Source: JAJKIV01 sp036741775
Lineage (GTDB): Bacteria; Gemmatimonadota; Gemmatimonadetes; Gemmatimonadales; Gemmatimonadaceae
Direction of reading: 5' to 3'
Length of the DNA: 64,000 bases
Assembly (NCBI GenBank): GCA_036741775.1
Contig: DAINRQ010000015.1
Coordinates: forward strand, 1-64,000
Shown: piece after piece, positions 40,417-49,385 of the stretch
How positions within the stretch are numbered: position 1 is the first letter of the stretch
Layout: each line of letters begins with the position of its first letter
Made by a program: the position numbers and the translations under genes
The notes under the pieces: model-generated
What the model was told of the DNA's origin: nothing
The model's input: the letters and a program-made list of their open reading frames with translations, nothing else
The model's database searches: none

Positions 40417-41643
40417 TCAGGGAATCGCCACGCCGTACGTCGTGCTTATGGCCTGCGCAGCGGCTCCTGCGAGTAGCGCCTGGCCGGCCGCACTTGGATG
40501 CACGCCGTCGAGACTGATGTACGGCCCGAACGGGTTGCTCGAGAAGAGAAGGTCGGTGACACGCAACTTCGGCTTGGGCAGCCCGTAGACCGTCTCGAGG
40601 CTGAAGTACGCGTACCCGTTCTCTGCGGCCTTCGCCTGCATCCGGGCGTTCATCTGCGCGAGGCGTGCATTGATGGCCTTGATGTCGTTTGCCGTCAGCA
40701 CGTAGTCCACCGCGCCCGGCACGTTCGCGCAGGTCGCCGTCGTCGGCGCCTTCGAGACCAGCGTGAGCAGGTAGCCCGGGACGAAGAGGTGGTTCGAGCT
40801 GAAGTAGCAGTTGATGCTCATCGAGATGCCGAGCGCCAGCAGCGCCGGCCACTCGGTGAAGAACTCGCGCGCACGCCGGATGCTAGGGAATTGTGCCGCG
40901 TTGTCAGGCAGCCCGACGAGCACCGCACCGGCGCCCGTCGACTTCACGGCGGCGAGCACCTCGTCGTAGTCGCGCTCCCACTCCGCATAGGGGGTCATCG
41001 CTTCGGTTCGCCCCGTGCTCGCCGGCAACACTTCGTTCGCCGCGAGCTCCACCGACACGAACGTCGGGTCCTGTGCGAGCATCGCCGACACCTGTGTCTG
41101 TCCCGGCTGCAACACTCGGCTATAGAGTACGCCTTTCCTCGGAACGTGCGCTGCCTCGATTTCCGGAGTGGTGCGGAGCGCGTCGTGGACGTTGGCACCC
41201 GAGATCGCGACGTTGTTGGCAGGAAGCGTCACGCCGTCGCGGAGCGGCATGCAGAAATTCATCACCGCCGTCACGAGGTCGTCGCCGAACGCCGCCACGA
41301 GCGCGAGGTTCGCGACGAGCGGTGGCTGGAGCGGCGGGCCACACCCCGGATCCTGAACGAGCGGCATCGAGAAGGGAACGCCCACGCGCCGCGCGAGCTC
41401 GGCCGGCCACGCCGCGCGTTGCCCCGCAGCGAAGATCCCGGCCGACTGCACGCCCATGCTGTTGCTCGTGCCGAGCGCCACGAATCGCTCGAAGAGCGCC
41501 TGCGCGGCGGTCGGCGCGACGACCGGCGTAGCGCCGAGTGGCGTACCGTGTGATTCGCGTTCGTTGGCAGGTGGGGGGGCGACGGGGTCGGCGCACGCAG
41601 CCAGGCTCAACGCTGCGCCGAGGACGACGAGGGTGCGTCTCAT
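40417..41643 (-). CDS. SGNH/GDSL-like lipoprotein hydrolase
   Basis: A 408-residue lipoprotein: signal TLVVLGAALSLAACAD with Cys as lipidation site. The N-terminal FVALGTSNSMGVQS corresponds to the GDS(L) block with Ser nucleophile, VAISGANVHDALR to the Gly block, and LDGVHPSAAGQALLA to the C-terminal block with Asp and His. Esterase or lipase activity is likely; substrate unknown. The 21-bp gap to the convergent BNR gene reads CGGCAAATCGGCAAATCGGC, a short direct repeat. The start is the ATG at 41641-41643; the longer ORF extends over the divergent racemase leader. Confidence 0.82.
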   Translation of the reverse strand: MRRTLVVLGAALSLAACADPVAPPPANERESHGTPLGATPVVAPTAAQALFERFVALGTSNSMGVQSAGIFAAGQRAAWPAELARRVGVPFSMPLVQDPGCGPPLQPPLVANLALVAAFGDDLVTAVMNFCMPLRDGVTLPANNVAISGANVHDALRTTPEIEAAHVPRKGVLYSRVLQPGQTQVSAMLAQDPTFVSVELAANEVLPASTGRTEAMTPYAEWERDYDEVLAAVKSTGAGAVLVGLPDNAAQFPSIRRAREFFTEWPALLALGISMSINCYFSSNHLFVPGYLLTLVSKAPTTATCANVPGAVDYVLTANDIKAINARLAQMNARMQAKAAENGYAYFSLETVYGLPKPKLRVTDLLFSSNPFGPYISLDGVHPSAAGQALLAGAAAQAISTTYGVAIP

Positions 41644-41808
41644 GTGACTGCTCCTGCAGTGTCGCTCGCGGGCCCGACATGCACGCGGCGCCCTAACGAC
41701 GCCCAGCGCCCCCGCGACGCGGCGTCCGAAGGTGCAGAAACCCCGACACCCATGCAAGTCGAGCGGCCGGGCCTCGTCAGACGACGACTCCCGGTGCAGA
41801 TTCTCGCC

Positions 41809-43044
41809 ATGACGCTCTCGCGCCGAGGATTTCTCGTGGCATCCGCCGCCGCGGTGGGTGGGCTGGAAAGGCGGGCCGGTCGCGCCGGCGCGCCCGCCCC
41901 GGAGGTGTCCCGGCTGGCTGCGCAACGCACGCCGCGCCCGTCGGAGCCGTGGCTCGACATCGACGCCGCCGCGCTCCGCCACAACGTGTCCACGATCGCT
42001 CGGCTCTCGGGCGGGAAGCCGGTGCTCGTGGTCGCGAAGAACAATGCGTACGGGCTCGGCCTCGCCGAGGTCGGTCCGGTATTCGACCGGAGCCCCACGG
42101 TGATGGGGCTCGCCGTCGTGCGAACGGACGAGGCGTTCGCGCTGCGCGATGCTGGCGTGAAGAAGCCGGTGCTGCTCATGGCCGGCGTGACGGCGAGCGA
42201 GCTCGACGACTTGGTCGCGCGCGATGTTCACGTGACGCCGCTCGACGCCGCACTCATTCCGGAGCTCTCACGAGTCGCGCGCCGACGCGGGCGGCCGGCA
42301 GGCATCCACCTGTACGTCGATACCGGGATGCACCGTATGGGCGTGCCGCTCGCGCGCGTCCCCGACGTGCTCGCGGCGCTCGCGTCCGATCGAACGGTTC
42401 GTGTGCACGGCGTGTTCACCGAGTTGACCGAGGACATCGAGTTCGATCGCGCGCAGGCCGGACGTCTGCGCGCGGTGGCCGACGATGCGCGTCGCCGCGG
42501 TGTGACGGTCGCGCCGTTGCACGCGGCGTCGTCGCATGCGGTCTGGCACATTCCCGATGCGCACCTTGACGCGGTCCGCCCGGGCCTCGCCGTTTACGGC
42601 GGCTACGTCTCGGCCGACGCGCGGCGACAGGGTGAACTCCGCGCGGCATATCGTCTCATGGCCCCGGTGGTGCGCGTCGAGCGCCTCGAGGCTGGTGAAG
42701 GGGTGAGCTATCATCGTCGCTGGATCGCGAAAGCGCCGACCTGGATCGCGACGCTGCCGATCGGTCACGTGGACGGCTACCCGAGCGGGTCCGTGAAGGG
42801 CGGCGAAGTGCTGATTGGCGGGCGCCGGTACCCGGTCATCGGGACCGTGAGCGCCAGCCACACGGTCATCGCGTTAGGCGCCGAGCAGGTGGTGAAGCCG
42901 GGGGAGGTGGCGACGCTGGTCGGCCCCGACGATCCAGCGATCCACCCGAATGAAGTCGCCTCCCGCGCCGGGTGGTCGGAGTACAACATGTTCATGCACC
43001 TCAACCCACTGCTCGCGCGAGCAGTCAGGAACGACGATCGATGA
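41809..43044 (+). CDS. Tat-exported alanine racemase family protein
   Basis: A 411-residue PLP-dependent alanine racemase fold. The start is the ATG of MTLSRRGFLVASAAAVGGLE, a Tat signal, so the enzyme should fold in the cytosol and act outside it. The PLP lysine is in PVLVVAKNNAYGLGLAEVG; the usual AYGHG histidine is replaced by leucine. The second-domain tyrosine is probably in GEGVSYHRRWIAK, and GIHLYVDTGMHRMG is the substrate-proximal loop. Periplasmic broad-specificity racemases exist, which is the best functional analogy. Its TGA overlaps the next gene's ATG (ATGA). Confidence 0.88.
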   Translation: MTLSRRGFLVASAAAVGGLERRAGRAGAPAPEVSRLAAQRTPRPSEPWLDIDAAALRHNVSTIARLSGGKPVLVVAKNNAYGLGLAEVGPVFDRSPTVMGLAVVRTDEAFALRDAGVKKPVLLMAGVTASELDDLVARDVHVTPLDAALIPELSRVARRRGRPAGIHLYVDTGMHRMGVPLARVPDVLAALASDRTVRVHGVFTELTEDIEFDRAQAGRLRAVADDARRRGVTVAPLHAASSHAVWHIPDAHLDAVRPGLAVYGGYVSADARRQGELRAAYRLMAPVVRVERLEAGEGVSYHRRWIAKAPTWIATLPIGHVDGYPSGSVKGGEVLIGGRRYPVIGTVSASHTVIALGAEQVVKPGEVATLVGPDDPAIHPNEVASRAGWSEYNMFMHLNPLLARAVRNDDR

Positions 43045-43925
43045 ACGCCCTTCGGATGGTGGTCTTGATGGCCGCGTCGCTGCCTGCGGCGGCGAATGCG
43101 CAGAACTTCGACTCGGTGCAGGTACGAACGCAGCACGTCGCTGGCGGCGTCCACATGCTCGCGGGGGCTGGTGGGAACGTAGGGCTCGTCGTCGGCGACG
43201 ACGCGGTCTTCGTCGTGGACGACCAGTATGCGCCGCTCACGCCGAAGATCCTGGCCGCGATTCGTACGGTCACGCCAGCGCCCGTGAAGTTCGTGTTGAA
43301 CACCCACTGGCACTTCGATCACACCGGTGGCAACGAGAACATGGGGAAGGTGGGTGCGTTGCTCGTCGCCCACGACAACGTGCGACGGCGGATGTCCACG
43401 GACCAGTTCATCGAAGCGCTGAACCGCCGCGAGCCCGCATCGCCTCGCTCGGCGCTGCCGGTCGTCACGTTCACGGAGAACATCTCGTTTCATCTCAACG
43501 GCGACTCCGTCGTGGCCATGCACGTCCCGCCGGCTCACACGGACGGCGATGCGATCGTGTTCTTCACGCGAGCGAACGTCGTCCACATGGGCGACGTCTT
43601 CGTGAGCGCGGCGTTCCCGTTCGTGGACCGCTCGAGCGGCGGCTCGATCGACGGCATCATCGGCGCGGCGGCGAAGGTGTTAGGCATGACGAGCGCGGCG
43701 ACGAAGGTCATTCCCGGCCACGGCCCGCTCGCCGATCGGGCGCGCCTCGAGGCGTATCACGACATGCTCGTGACGGTGCGTGATCGCATGCGCCGTGAGG
43801 TGGCCGCGCGCCGCACGGTCGAGCAGGTGCTCGCGTCGAACATCACGGCCGAGTACGACAAGGAATGGCCGAGCGGCCGCGACCGCTTCCTCCGCATCCT
43901 GCATCAGGAGCTGTCCGCCCGGTAA
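43041..43925 (+). CDS. Exported metallo-beta-lactamase-fold hydrolase
   Basis: A 294-residue secreted protein (signal MVVLMAASLPAAANAQ). Zinc motif THWHFDHTGGNENMG gives the HxHxDH set. Further ligands are in PPAHTDGDAIVFF, VVHMGDVFVS (Asp) and KVIPGHGPLADR (His). The spacing resembles the quinoprotein-relay/SoxH-like and B3-like secreted groups, not a proven lactamase. It is coupled to the racemase by an ATGA overlap. The TAA stop is followed after 2 bp by the GGGGTCAG hairpin at 43928. Confidence 0.9.
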   Translation: MNALRMVVLMAASLPAAANAQNFDSVQVRTQHVAGGVHMLAGAGGNVGLVVGDDAVFVVDDQYAPLTPKILAAIRTVTPAPVKFVLNTHWHFDHTGGNENMGKVGALLVAHDNVRRRMSTDQFIEALNRREPASPRSALPVVTFTENISFHLNGDSVVAMHVPPAHTDGDAIVFFTRANVVHMGDVFVSAAFPFVDRSSGGSIDGIIGAAAKVLGMTSAATKVIPGHGPLADRARLEAYHDMLVTVRDRMRREVAARRTVEQVLASNITAEYDKEWPSGRDRFLRILHQELSAR

Positions 43926-43927
43926 TT

Positions 43928-43962
43928 GGGGTCAGAGTCAAATGTTATTTGACCCTGACCCC
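43928..43962. repeat. GGGGTCAG-ended hairpin, short copy 4
   Basis: Arms of 16 bp (GGGGTCAGAGTCAAAT and ATTTGACCCTGACCCC) with one A/C mismatch around GTT. It starts 2 bp after the TAA of the upstream gene (TAA-TT-GGGG), identical in junction to copy 2. On the right it meets the truncated Uma2 remnant. The short stem suggests a deletion of the variable core found in copies 1-3. Confidence 0.82.
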
Positions 43963-43964
43963 AC

Positions 43965-44370
43965 CGCTCCACCTCGGCCGCATCATCTACTACCCTGATG
44001 TGATGGCGGCGTGCGGCCCGGAGCCGGCCGACGAGCGCATCGAGGACGCTCCCTGTCTCGTGGTCGAGGTGCTGTCCACCCTCCTCCGAGCGAACCGACC
44101 GCCACGAGAAGCTCGACGCATACAAGCGCATTCCGAACCTCGGCGCCTATCTCATCATCTCCCAGGAGGAGCGGCGGAGAGATCGCTACTGGCGTGATGC
44201 GGCCGGGGAGTGGCGTCGCGGGCTCATAGTGGAACACGGGACCGTGCCGCTCCCGTGCGAGCCGCTCGGCGGCGTATCCTTGACGCTCGACGAGATTCTA
44301 TGAAGGCATGACGATGCCAACGCCAGACCAAGGACTGCGGCTACGCGAGGAAGAGCTGGCCTACGGGTGA
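43965..44370 (+). pseudogene. Uma2 family pseudogene, 5'-truncated and frameshifted
   Basis: Segments in several frames reassemble the C-terminal two thirds of a Uma2 protein: GRIIYYPDVMAACG, IEDAPCLVVEVLS, then after a frameshift near 44082 HEKLDAYKRIPNLGAYLIIS, GGVSLTLDEI, and after an extra C near 44297 the typical tail LRLREEELAYG. The N-terminal domain is missing and the hairpin at 43928 lies exactly at the break. It shares the tail and fold with the intact gene at 23218 but is clearly diverged from it. Confidence 0.82.
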
Positions 44371-47300
44371 CTACCGCCGTTCACCCGCCGTGAGTCGCGC
44401 CAGCCGTGCTCGCGCCTCCGCTACCTTGGGCTGCAACTCCGGGTCGGCGTCCTTCCACAGATCCACAAACCGGCTGAAGTAGCTCGCCGCCTTCTCGCGA
44501 TCACCTTTGGCCTCGTACAGCTCACCGAGTCGCTTGTACGTACCAGCGAGAAACTGCGGGTCGGTGTCGCGCACGCGCTGGATGAACTTCGCGGTCACGT
44601 AGCGCTCGAAATGCGTGATCGCTTCGTCGGACTTGCCAGCGAGGTCGTAGGCGCGCGCCAACCGCGCGGGAATGCAGGTCTTGCACCCGATGGCCCCACC
44701 GTCGTAGAGCGTGTCGGCGGCATGGAGCTCGCGGATCGCCACATCGTATTTCCCTTCGGCAATCGCGATCTCTCCGAGCGCCCGTCGTCGAAGGTGACGG
44801 TTCAGCCGAATGCGCGCCGTGTCGTTGCCGACCATGGAGTCGTACCGCGCGAGGATTGCGCGCGCCTTGTCGGCGCGACCTGCGTACGCGTAATACTCGA
44901 CGTACGTCAATGATGGGGCGCGAGCCGGAGTCACGTCGTCGAGCCGGCGGACGCCTTCGTCGGGGCGCTCGCGGAACCAGATGTCGTCGTATGCCGTATC
45001 GAGAATCGCCGCGACGGCGTTCTCCTCCGCGGCGCCCCGGGCGACGTTGATGGATCGGAACTGCGCGAGATGCTGGCGGCCCTCACGGAGACGTCCATTG
45101 GTCCGCGCGAGCACGCCGAGGCACCCGTACGCGTTGGCGCGCACTTGTGGAGCGTCGGACTGTGTTGCGCGCTGGCAGGTTGCCCTCGCCGAGTCGCGGT
45201 GGCCGGCCGCGCTCCAGGCCCACGCCCCGTTGAGCGTCGCTTGAGGATTCTGAGAGAATCGTCGCCGGTACTCGTCGAGCGACGCGAGCGCCTCGTCGGA
45301 CTTCCCGAGCGTCGCCTGAGTCGTCAGCAGGTTCGCCAGAATGATGGCATTGGTGGGGTAGAGCTCCCATCCGCGTTTGAAGAGCGACTCCGCCCGCACG
45401 TAGTTACCACGGCTGCTCATCAACAATCCGAGCGCATTCAACGCCGACGCCGACGTCGGATCGAAGGCCAGTGCACGCTCGTTTGCGGCGATGGATTTCG
45501 CGCGATCGGCATGAGCGCCGCCGTTGTAGTACGTCGCCTCGACGAGCGCGCGCTCGAGCTCCGGAAGACGATCTCTGAGCTCGAACGCCCGGTCTCGCAG
45601 GGAATCGCGCCGACCGGCCCGAAGGCCGGCGTTGCCGTACACGAGGGCGAGCTGCCGGTACGCGAGCGCGAAGTTCGAGTCGAGGGCGATGGCCTCCTCG
45701 AGCGCCGTAATGGCCGCCGGGTAGTTCGACTCCATCGTGTTGCGCCGCCATCCCTCGGTGAACTTGCGCAGTGCGGGCAGCGATGCGGTCGTAGCGCGCT
45801 CGAGCGGAATGGTCGCGCGCACGGCCTTGAGTGACTCCCCGATCTTCCCACGCAACTTGCGCGTGGCGCGGTCGATGGCGGGCACGAGGTCGGTTGCGCT
45901 CGCGGCCGTCTCGCGATAACTCGCGAGCTCGTCGGGTGGATCCGTACCGCGCAGCCGCACGGTGACGATGTATCCCGCGCCGACCGGCGTGACGTCGCCG
46001 TCGACGATCGCCTTCGCTCCCTCGCGCTGCGCGACTTCCCGGGCGAGGTCGCGGTCGAGCCGACTCGTGGCCGGTCGTTGCATGCGGGTGAGCGCACCGG
46101 CGACCTGCAGCGGCTGCACGACCTTCACCGCGCCGGACTCCGTGAGTCCCATGCGTACGGCTTCGCCGACCACGCTGCCGAGTCCCGAGTCGCTCGCCGG
46201 CGCGGTGAAGTCGGCCACGAGGATGTGGTCCCGATCGCTGATCACACCCTTGGCGAGGAGGGAGCCCGCGGGGCCGATACCCAGCGCACGCATCACCATG
46301 AACGCGACCACGAGCGCCGCGAATACGGTGACGGCGACGACACCGCCTAACGCGGTCCGCCGCCACGTCACGTGCGGGCTCGCCTTGACGGCGATGCGCG
46401 TCATCGTCGAGTCGGCGGTGAACGATCCGCCCGGCGTGAGCCTCGCCATCGTCCGCGCGACGCGGCTTCCGTGGTGCACGAAGGCCGTGAACAGCACCAC
46501 CGGGAGCCCGAGCGCCATCACGACCAGGGTGCCCGGGAGGACCCAGTCGGGAAGGCCGATCATCATGACCGCGGTCTGCGCGAGCGCGGCGACGAGCACG
46601 AACGCCGCCGCGTAGAGACCGAGCGCCTTCGCGAGTGTTCGCCGCGTCGCGAGGCTGATGGCCGGCAAGGTCTCGTGGCCACCGCCGCTCGGCGTGCCGG
46701 CTTCGGCCAACTTGCGCACGAGCTCGTTCGCGGTCTGCGGCCGTTGCTCGGGATTCTTGGCCAGGCAGTGCATCACGAGCTCGGCGAGCGGAGCGGGGCA
46801 ATCGGGCCGGTGGTCGGTGATGGGCTCCGGCGCCTCGCTCATGTGCGCCGCCAGAAGCTTGTGCGGCGCCCTGGCCGTGAACGGGGGGCGTCCGGCCAGC
46901 ATCTCGTACGCCATGACGCCCCAGGCATAAATGTCTGCCCGGTGGTCCGTGCTCGGGTCACCGGCGGCCTGCTCCGGCGCCATGTACGTCGGCGTGCCAA
47001 TGCTCATCCCGACGCTGGTCAGCGTCGCGTTCGATCCAGCCCTCGCCGCCGTGACCGCCTTGGCCACGCCGAAGTCCGTCACCGTCGCGGATCCTTCCGC
47101 GAGCAGGACGTTGTCGGGCTTGATGTCGCGGTGGATCACGCCGCGCCCGTGCGCGAAGCCAAGGGCGCGTGCGACATCGCGGAGGATGTCGAGCGCCTCG
47201 TCCATCGGCAGGATCGGAGACTCGACGAGCCGCTCGCGGAGGGAGCGGCCGGCCACGTACGGCATGGTGAGGTACGGCAGCCCGTCCAACTCCCCGGCGG

Positions 47301-47541
47301 CGAGCAGCGGGACGATGTGCGGATGCTGGAGCTGAGCGGCGAGCTGGATTTCCCGCTTGAACCGATCGACGTTCACACCGCTCGCCAGCTCGGGGTGCAA
47401 CACCTTGACGACGACGTCGCGGTCGAGCGCCGGGTCGCGGGCGAGGAAGACGCGGCTCATTCCGCCGCCTCCGAGCTCGCGCTGCAGAGAGTAGGAGGCG
47501 CCGAGCGCGGTCTGCAGCTGGTCGCGAAGCTCGCTCGTCAT
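44371..47541 (-). CDS. Ser/Thr protein kinase with TPR-rich C-terminus
   Basis: A 1056-residue kinase. The kinase domain occupies about residues 18-285: GGGGMSRVFLARD, VVVKVL, HRDIKPDNVLL, VTDFGVAK and GTPTYMAPEQAAGD. Three hydrophobic helices follow between about 310 and 430 (LYAAAFVLVAALAQTAVMMI, VLPGTLVVMALGLPVVLFTA, GGVVAVTVFAALVVAFMVM). A TolB-like domain and more than ten TPR units fill the rest, near CKTCIPARLARAYDLAGKSD at the end. It is a stand-alone relative of the kinase at 31678 without a sigma partner. Its stop codon adjoins the Uma2 pseudogene end. Confidence 0.92.
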   Translation of the reverse strand: MTSELRDQLQTALGASYSLQRELGGGGMSRVFLARDPALDRDVVVKVLHPELASGVNVDRFKREIQLAAQLQHPHIVPLLAAGELDGLPYLTMPYVAGRSLRERLVESPILPMDEALDILRDVARALGFAHGRGVIHRDIKPDNVLLAEGSATVTDFGVAKAVTAARAGSNATLTSVGMSIGTPTYMAPEQAAGDPSTDHRADIYAWGVMAYEMLAGRPPFTARAPHKLLAAHMSEAPEPITDHRPDCPAPLAELVMHCLAKNPEQRPQTANELVRKLAEAGTPSGGGHETLPAISLATRRTLAKALGLYAAAFVLVAALAQTAVMMIGLPDWVLPGTLVVMALGLPVVLFTAFVHHGSRVARTMARLTPGGSFTADSTMTRIAVKASPHVTWRRTALGGVVAVTVFAALVVAFMVMRALGIGPAGSLLAKGVISDRDHILVADFTAPASDSGLGSVVGEAVRMGLTESGAVKVVQPLQVAGALTRMQRPATSRLDRDLAREVAQREGAKAIVDGDVTPVGAGYIVTVRLRGTDPPDELASYRETAASATDLVPAIDRATRKLRGKIGESLKAVRATIPLERATTASLPALRKFTEGWRRNTMESNYPAAITALEEAIALDSNFALAYRQLALVYGNAGLRAGRRDSLRDRAFELRDRLPELERALVEATYYNGGAHADRAKSIAANERALAFDPTSASALNALGLLMSSRGNYVRAESLFKRGWELYPTNAIILANLLTTQATLGKSDEALASLDEYRRRFSQNPQATLNGAWAWSAAGHRDSARATCQRATQSDAPQVRANAYGCLGVLARTNGRLREGRQHLAQFRSINVARGAAEENAVAAILDTAYDDIWFRERPDEGVRRLDDVTPARAPSLTYVEYYAYAGRADKARAILARYDSMVGNDTARIRLNRHLRRRALGEIAIAEGKYDVAIRELHAADTLYDGGAIGCKTCIPARLARAYDLAGKSDEAITHFERYVTAKFIQRVRDTDPQFLAGTYKRLGELYEAKGDREKAASYFSRFVDLWKDADPELQPKVAEARARLARLTAGERR

Positions 47542-47601
47542 GGGCGGGCGGGGTAGTGGACCGCCTAATCTGTAGGGCGAAGTCCCGCTCGGATAGACGC
47601 G

Positions 47602-48765
47602 CTACGCCGGTTTGCTGGCCATGACCGTCCTGAACGCCGTCATGAACCGCGACATCTCGTCTGCCGTACCGACCGACACGCGAAGGTGCTCGTTGAGCGG
47701 TGGGAAGGGGCGCCCCACCAGCACGCCCTGCTTGCGAAATTCGTCGCCGAGCGGCTCCACCGGCCGTTTGACGTGCACCATGAAGAAGTTCGCGTCCGAC
47801 GGGATCGTCGCGTAACCTAACGAGCCCAGCTCCGCCATCGTCTTCGCCCGAAGCTCGAGCGTGACTTTCTTCACCCACGCCTGCGACGCCGTGTCGCGAA
47901 GCGCCGCCACGCCAGCGTACCGGGCAAGCGCACTGATACTCCCGGTGCTCCACGGCCGCATCCGCAGCAGGAGGTTCCGGGGGGCGAGTGCATAGCCGAG
48001 GCGGACCCCCGCAAGCCCCGAGATCTTCGAGAACGTCCGCGCCACGATGACTTGCCGTCCCTCGACGACGTACGGCACCGACGTCGCGTACCTCGGGTCG
48101 TCCACGAAGTGATGGTAAGCCTCGTCGATGAGTACCGGGACGTCTTCGGGAATGCCGTCGAGTAGTTGGCGCACCTCATCCTTCGTGACAAGACGGCCCG
48201 TCGGATTGTTCGGGTTGCACAGGTACACGAGTCCAACGTCGCGGTAGTGCTGGCGCGTCGCACGGATCAGCGCCGGAATGTCCTGGCGAAAATCGGGGAG
48301 GAGTGGAACGCGGACGACGTCCGTCGTGATCCTGGTCGCGCGGGAGTAGAGGATGTTGTACGACGGGTCCGCGCCCACGAGGAGCCGGCCGTCACGCAGG
48401 AAGGTCGTACAGCAGGCGTTGAGGATCTCGCCCGACCCGGCGGCGAACAGGATCTGCTCGGTCTTCACGCCGTGGTGCTTCGCGACCTCGTCGGCGAGCC
48501 CGGAGTCCGGGTACCCGTAGCGGTTCGCGTACTTCATCGCGCGGGTGATGGCCTTCACCACCGCGTCCGACGGGCCGTACGGGTTCTCGTTGTTCGCGAG
48601 CTTCGCGAGCGCGTCGTACTCGTCCTCGGGGCCGCCGGCGTGGCCCTCGCCCGAAAGCCGCAACCGGCGCGTCCAGACGTCTGCGGGTGCCAGGCCAGCG
48701 GCACCGAGCGAGGTCACCACACCACCGACGAACCCTCGGCGGGACATCTCACGACGCGTGGCCAT
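47602..48765 (-). CDS. Tat-exported histidinol-phosphate aminotransferase-like protein
   Basis: A 387-residue class I/II aminotransferase of HisC type. ATG 48763-48765 follows GGGGGAACGT, a good ribosome site; the longer frames to 48846 lack one. A Tat signal (MSRRGFVGGVVTSLGAAGLA) precedes the fold, so a periplasmic location is predicted, unlike biosynthetic HisC. The PLP lysine lies in ARTFSKISGLAGVRLGYALA, the Asp in VLIDEAYHHFV, and CNPNNPTG is the cofactor loop. No his genes are nearby. A D-amino-acid or phosphonate-type transaminase role alongside the exported racemase is speculative. Confidence 0.9.
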   Translation of the reverse strand: MATRREMSRRGFVGGVVTSLGAAGLAPADVWTRRLRLSGEGHAGGPEDEYDALAKLANNENPYGPSDAVVKAITRAMKYANRYGYPDSGLADEVAKHHGVKTEQILFAAGSGEILNACCTTFLRDGRLLVGADPSYNILYSRATRITTDVVRVPLLPDFRQDIPALIRATRQHYRDVGLVYLCNPNNPTGRLVTKDEVRQLLDGIPEDVPVLIDEAYHHFVDDPRYATSVPYVVEGRQVIVARTFSKISGLAGVRLGYALAPRNLLLRMRPWSTGSISALARYAGVAALRDTASQAWVKKVTLELRAKTMAELGSLGYATIPSDANFFMVHVKRPVEPLGDEFRKQGVLVGRPFPPLNEHLRVSVGTADEMSRFMTAFRTVMASKPA

Positions 48766-48924
48766 ACGTTCCCCCATGCGGGCGGCTGGTCTTCGATGAA
48801 CGGCCCCGATCCACTGTATTCTCACGCCAGAAACACTTGGGTGCAACTCAGTGTGTCATGCGGACAGCCTCCCTCGGCACTTCACCTGGAGGTGGTCGCC
48901 GCCCCGAGCTGACAACCGCCGGGC

Positions 48925-48976
48925 TTGACGCGGCCGCGTACGTGTCGAATATTCGACGCACCGTCGAAATTTCGAC
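48925..48976 (+). promoter_or_regulatory. blaI promoter with two BlaI-type operators
   Basis: TTGACG (48925-48930) and AATATT (48948-48953) are 17 bp apart, a good sigma-70-like promoter. A perfect 14-bp palindrome GTCGAATATTCGAC (48944-48957) covers the -10 box. A second, GTCGAAATTTCGAC (48963-48976), lies 19 bp further and covers the start of the transcript; the BlaI-type ATG is at 48986. Two similar palindromes about two helical turns apart over the promoter match BlaI/MecI-type autorepression. Confidence 0.82.
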
Positions 48977-48985
48977 ACCATCAGA

Positions 48986-49381
48986 ATGCCCACGCCGCCA
49001 CCCGCCCTCAGCCGCCGCGAACGCGAGATCATGGAAGTCCTGTGGCACCTCGGCTCCGCCACCGTCGCCGAGGTCCACGCGCGACTTCCAAACCCGCCGT
49101 CGCAGACCGCGGTCCGCTCCGCGCTCTGGCTGCTCGAGGAAAAGGGACACGTGCACCACGAGCAGGTCGGGCCACGCAACGTGTACCGCCCGCGTGTCCC
49201 CGCCGAACGGCTGCGCAAAGACGCGGTCAAGAACCTCATCCGCACCTTCTTCGCCGGGTCGCCGACCAGTGCCGTGACCGCCATCCTCGGTGACCCGACT
49301 GCTCGTCTCGACGAAGACGAGATCCGCCGCATCGAGGAGATGCTCGAGCGCCACAAGCGGAGCCGCAATCGTGGCCAGTGA
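48986..49381 (+). CDS. BlaI/MecI/CopY family repressor
   Basis: A 131-residue winged-helix repressor. LSRREREIMEVLWHLGSATV and TAVRSALWLLEEKGHVHHEQ form the DNA-binding domain, with VGPRNVYRPRVPAERLRKDA leading to the dimerisation helix. Such repressors are cleaved when a membrane M56 peptidase senses a signal. The peptidase gene follows after 4 bp. Two palindromic operators lie over its promoter. No Shine-Dalgarno is evident before the ATG, so the start relies on the family N-terminus. Confidence 0.94.
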   Translation: MPTPPPALSRREREIMEVLWHLGSATVAEVHARLPNPPSQTAVRSALWLLEEKGHVHHEQVGPRNVYRPRVPAERLRKDAVKNLIRTFFAGSPTSAVTAILGDPTARLDEDEIRRIEEMLERHKRSRNRGQ

Positions 49382-49385
49382 CGTG

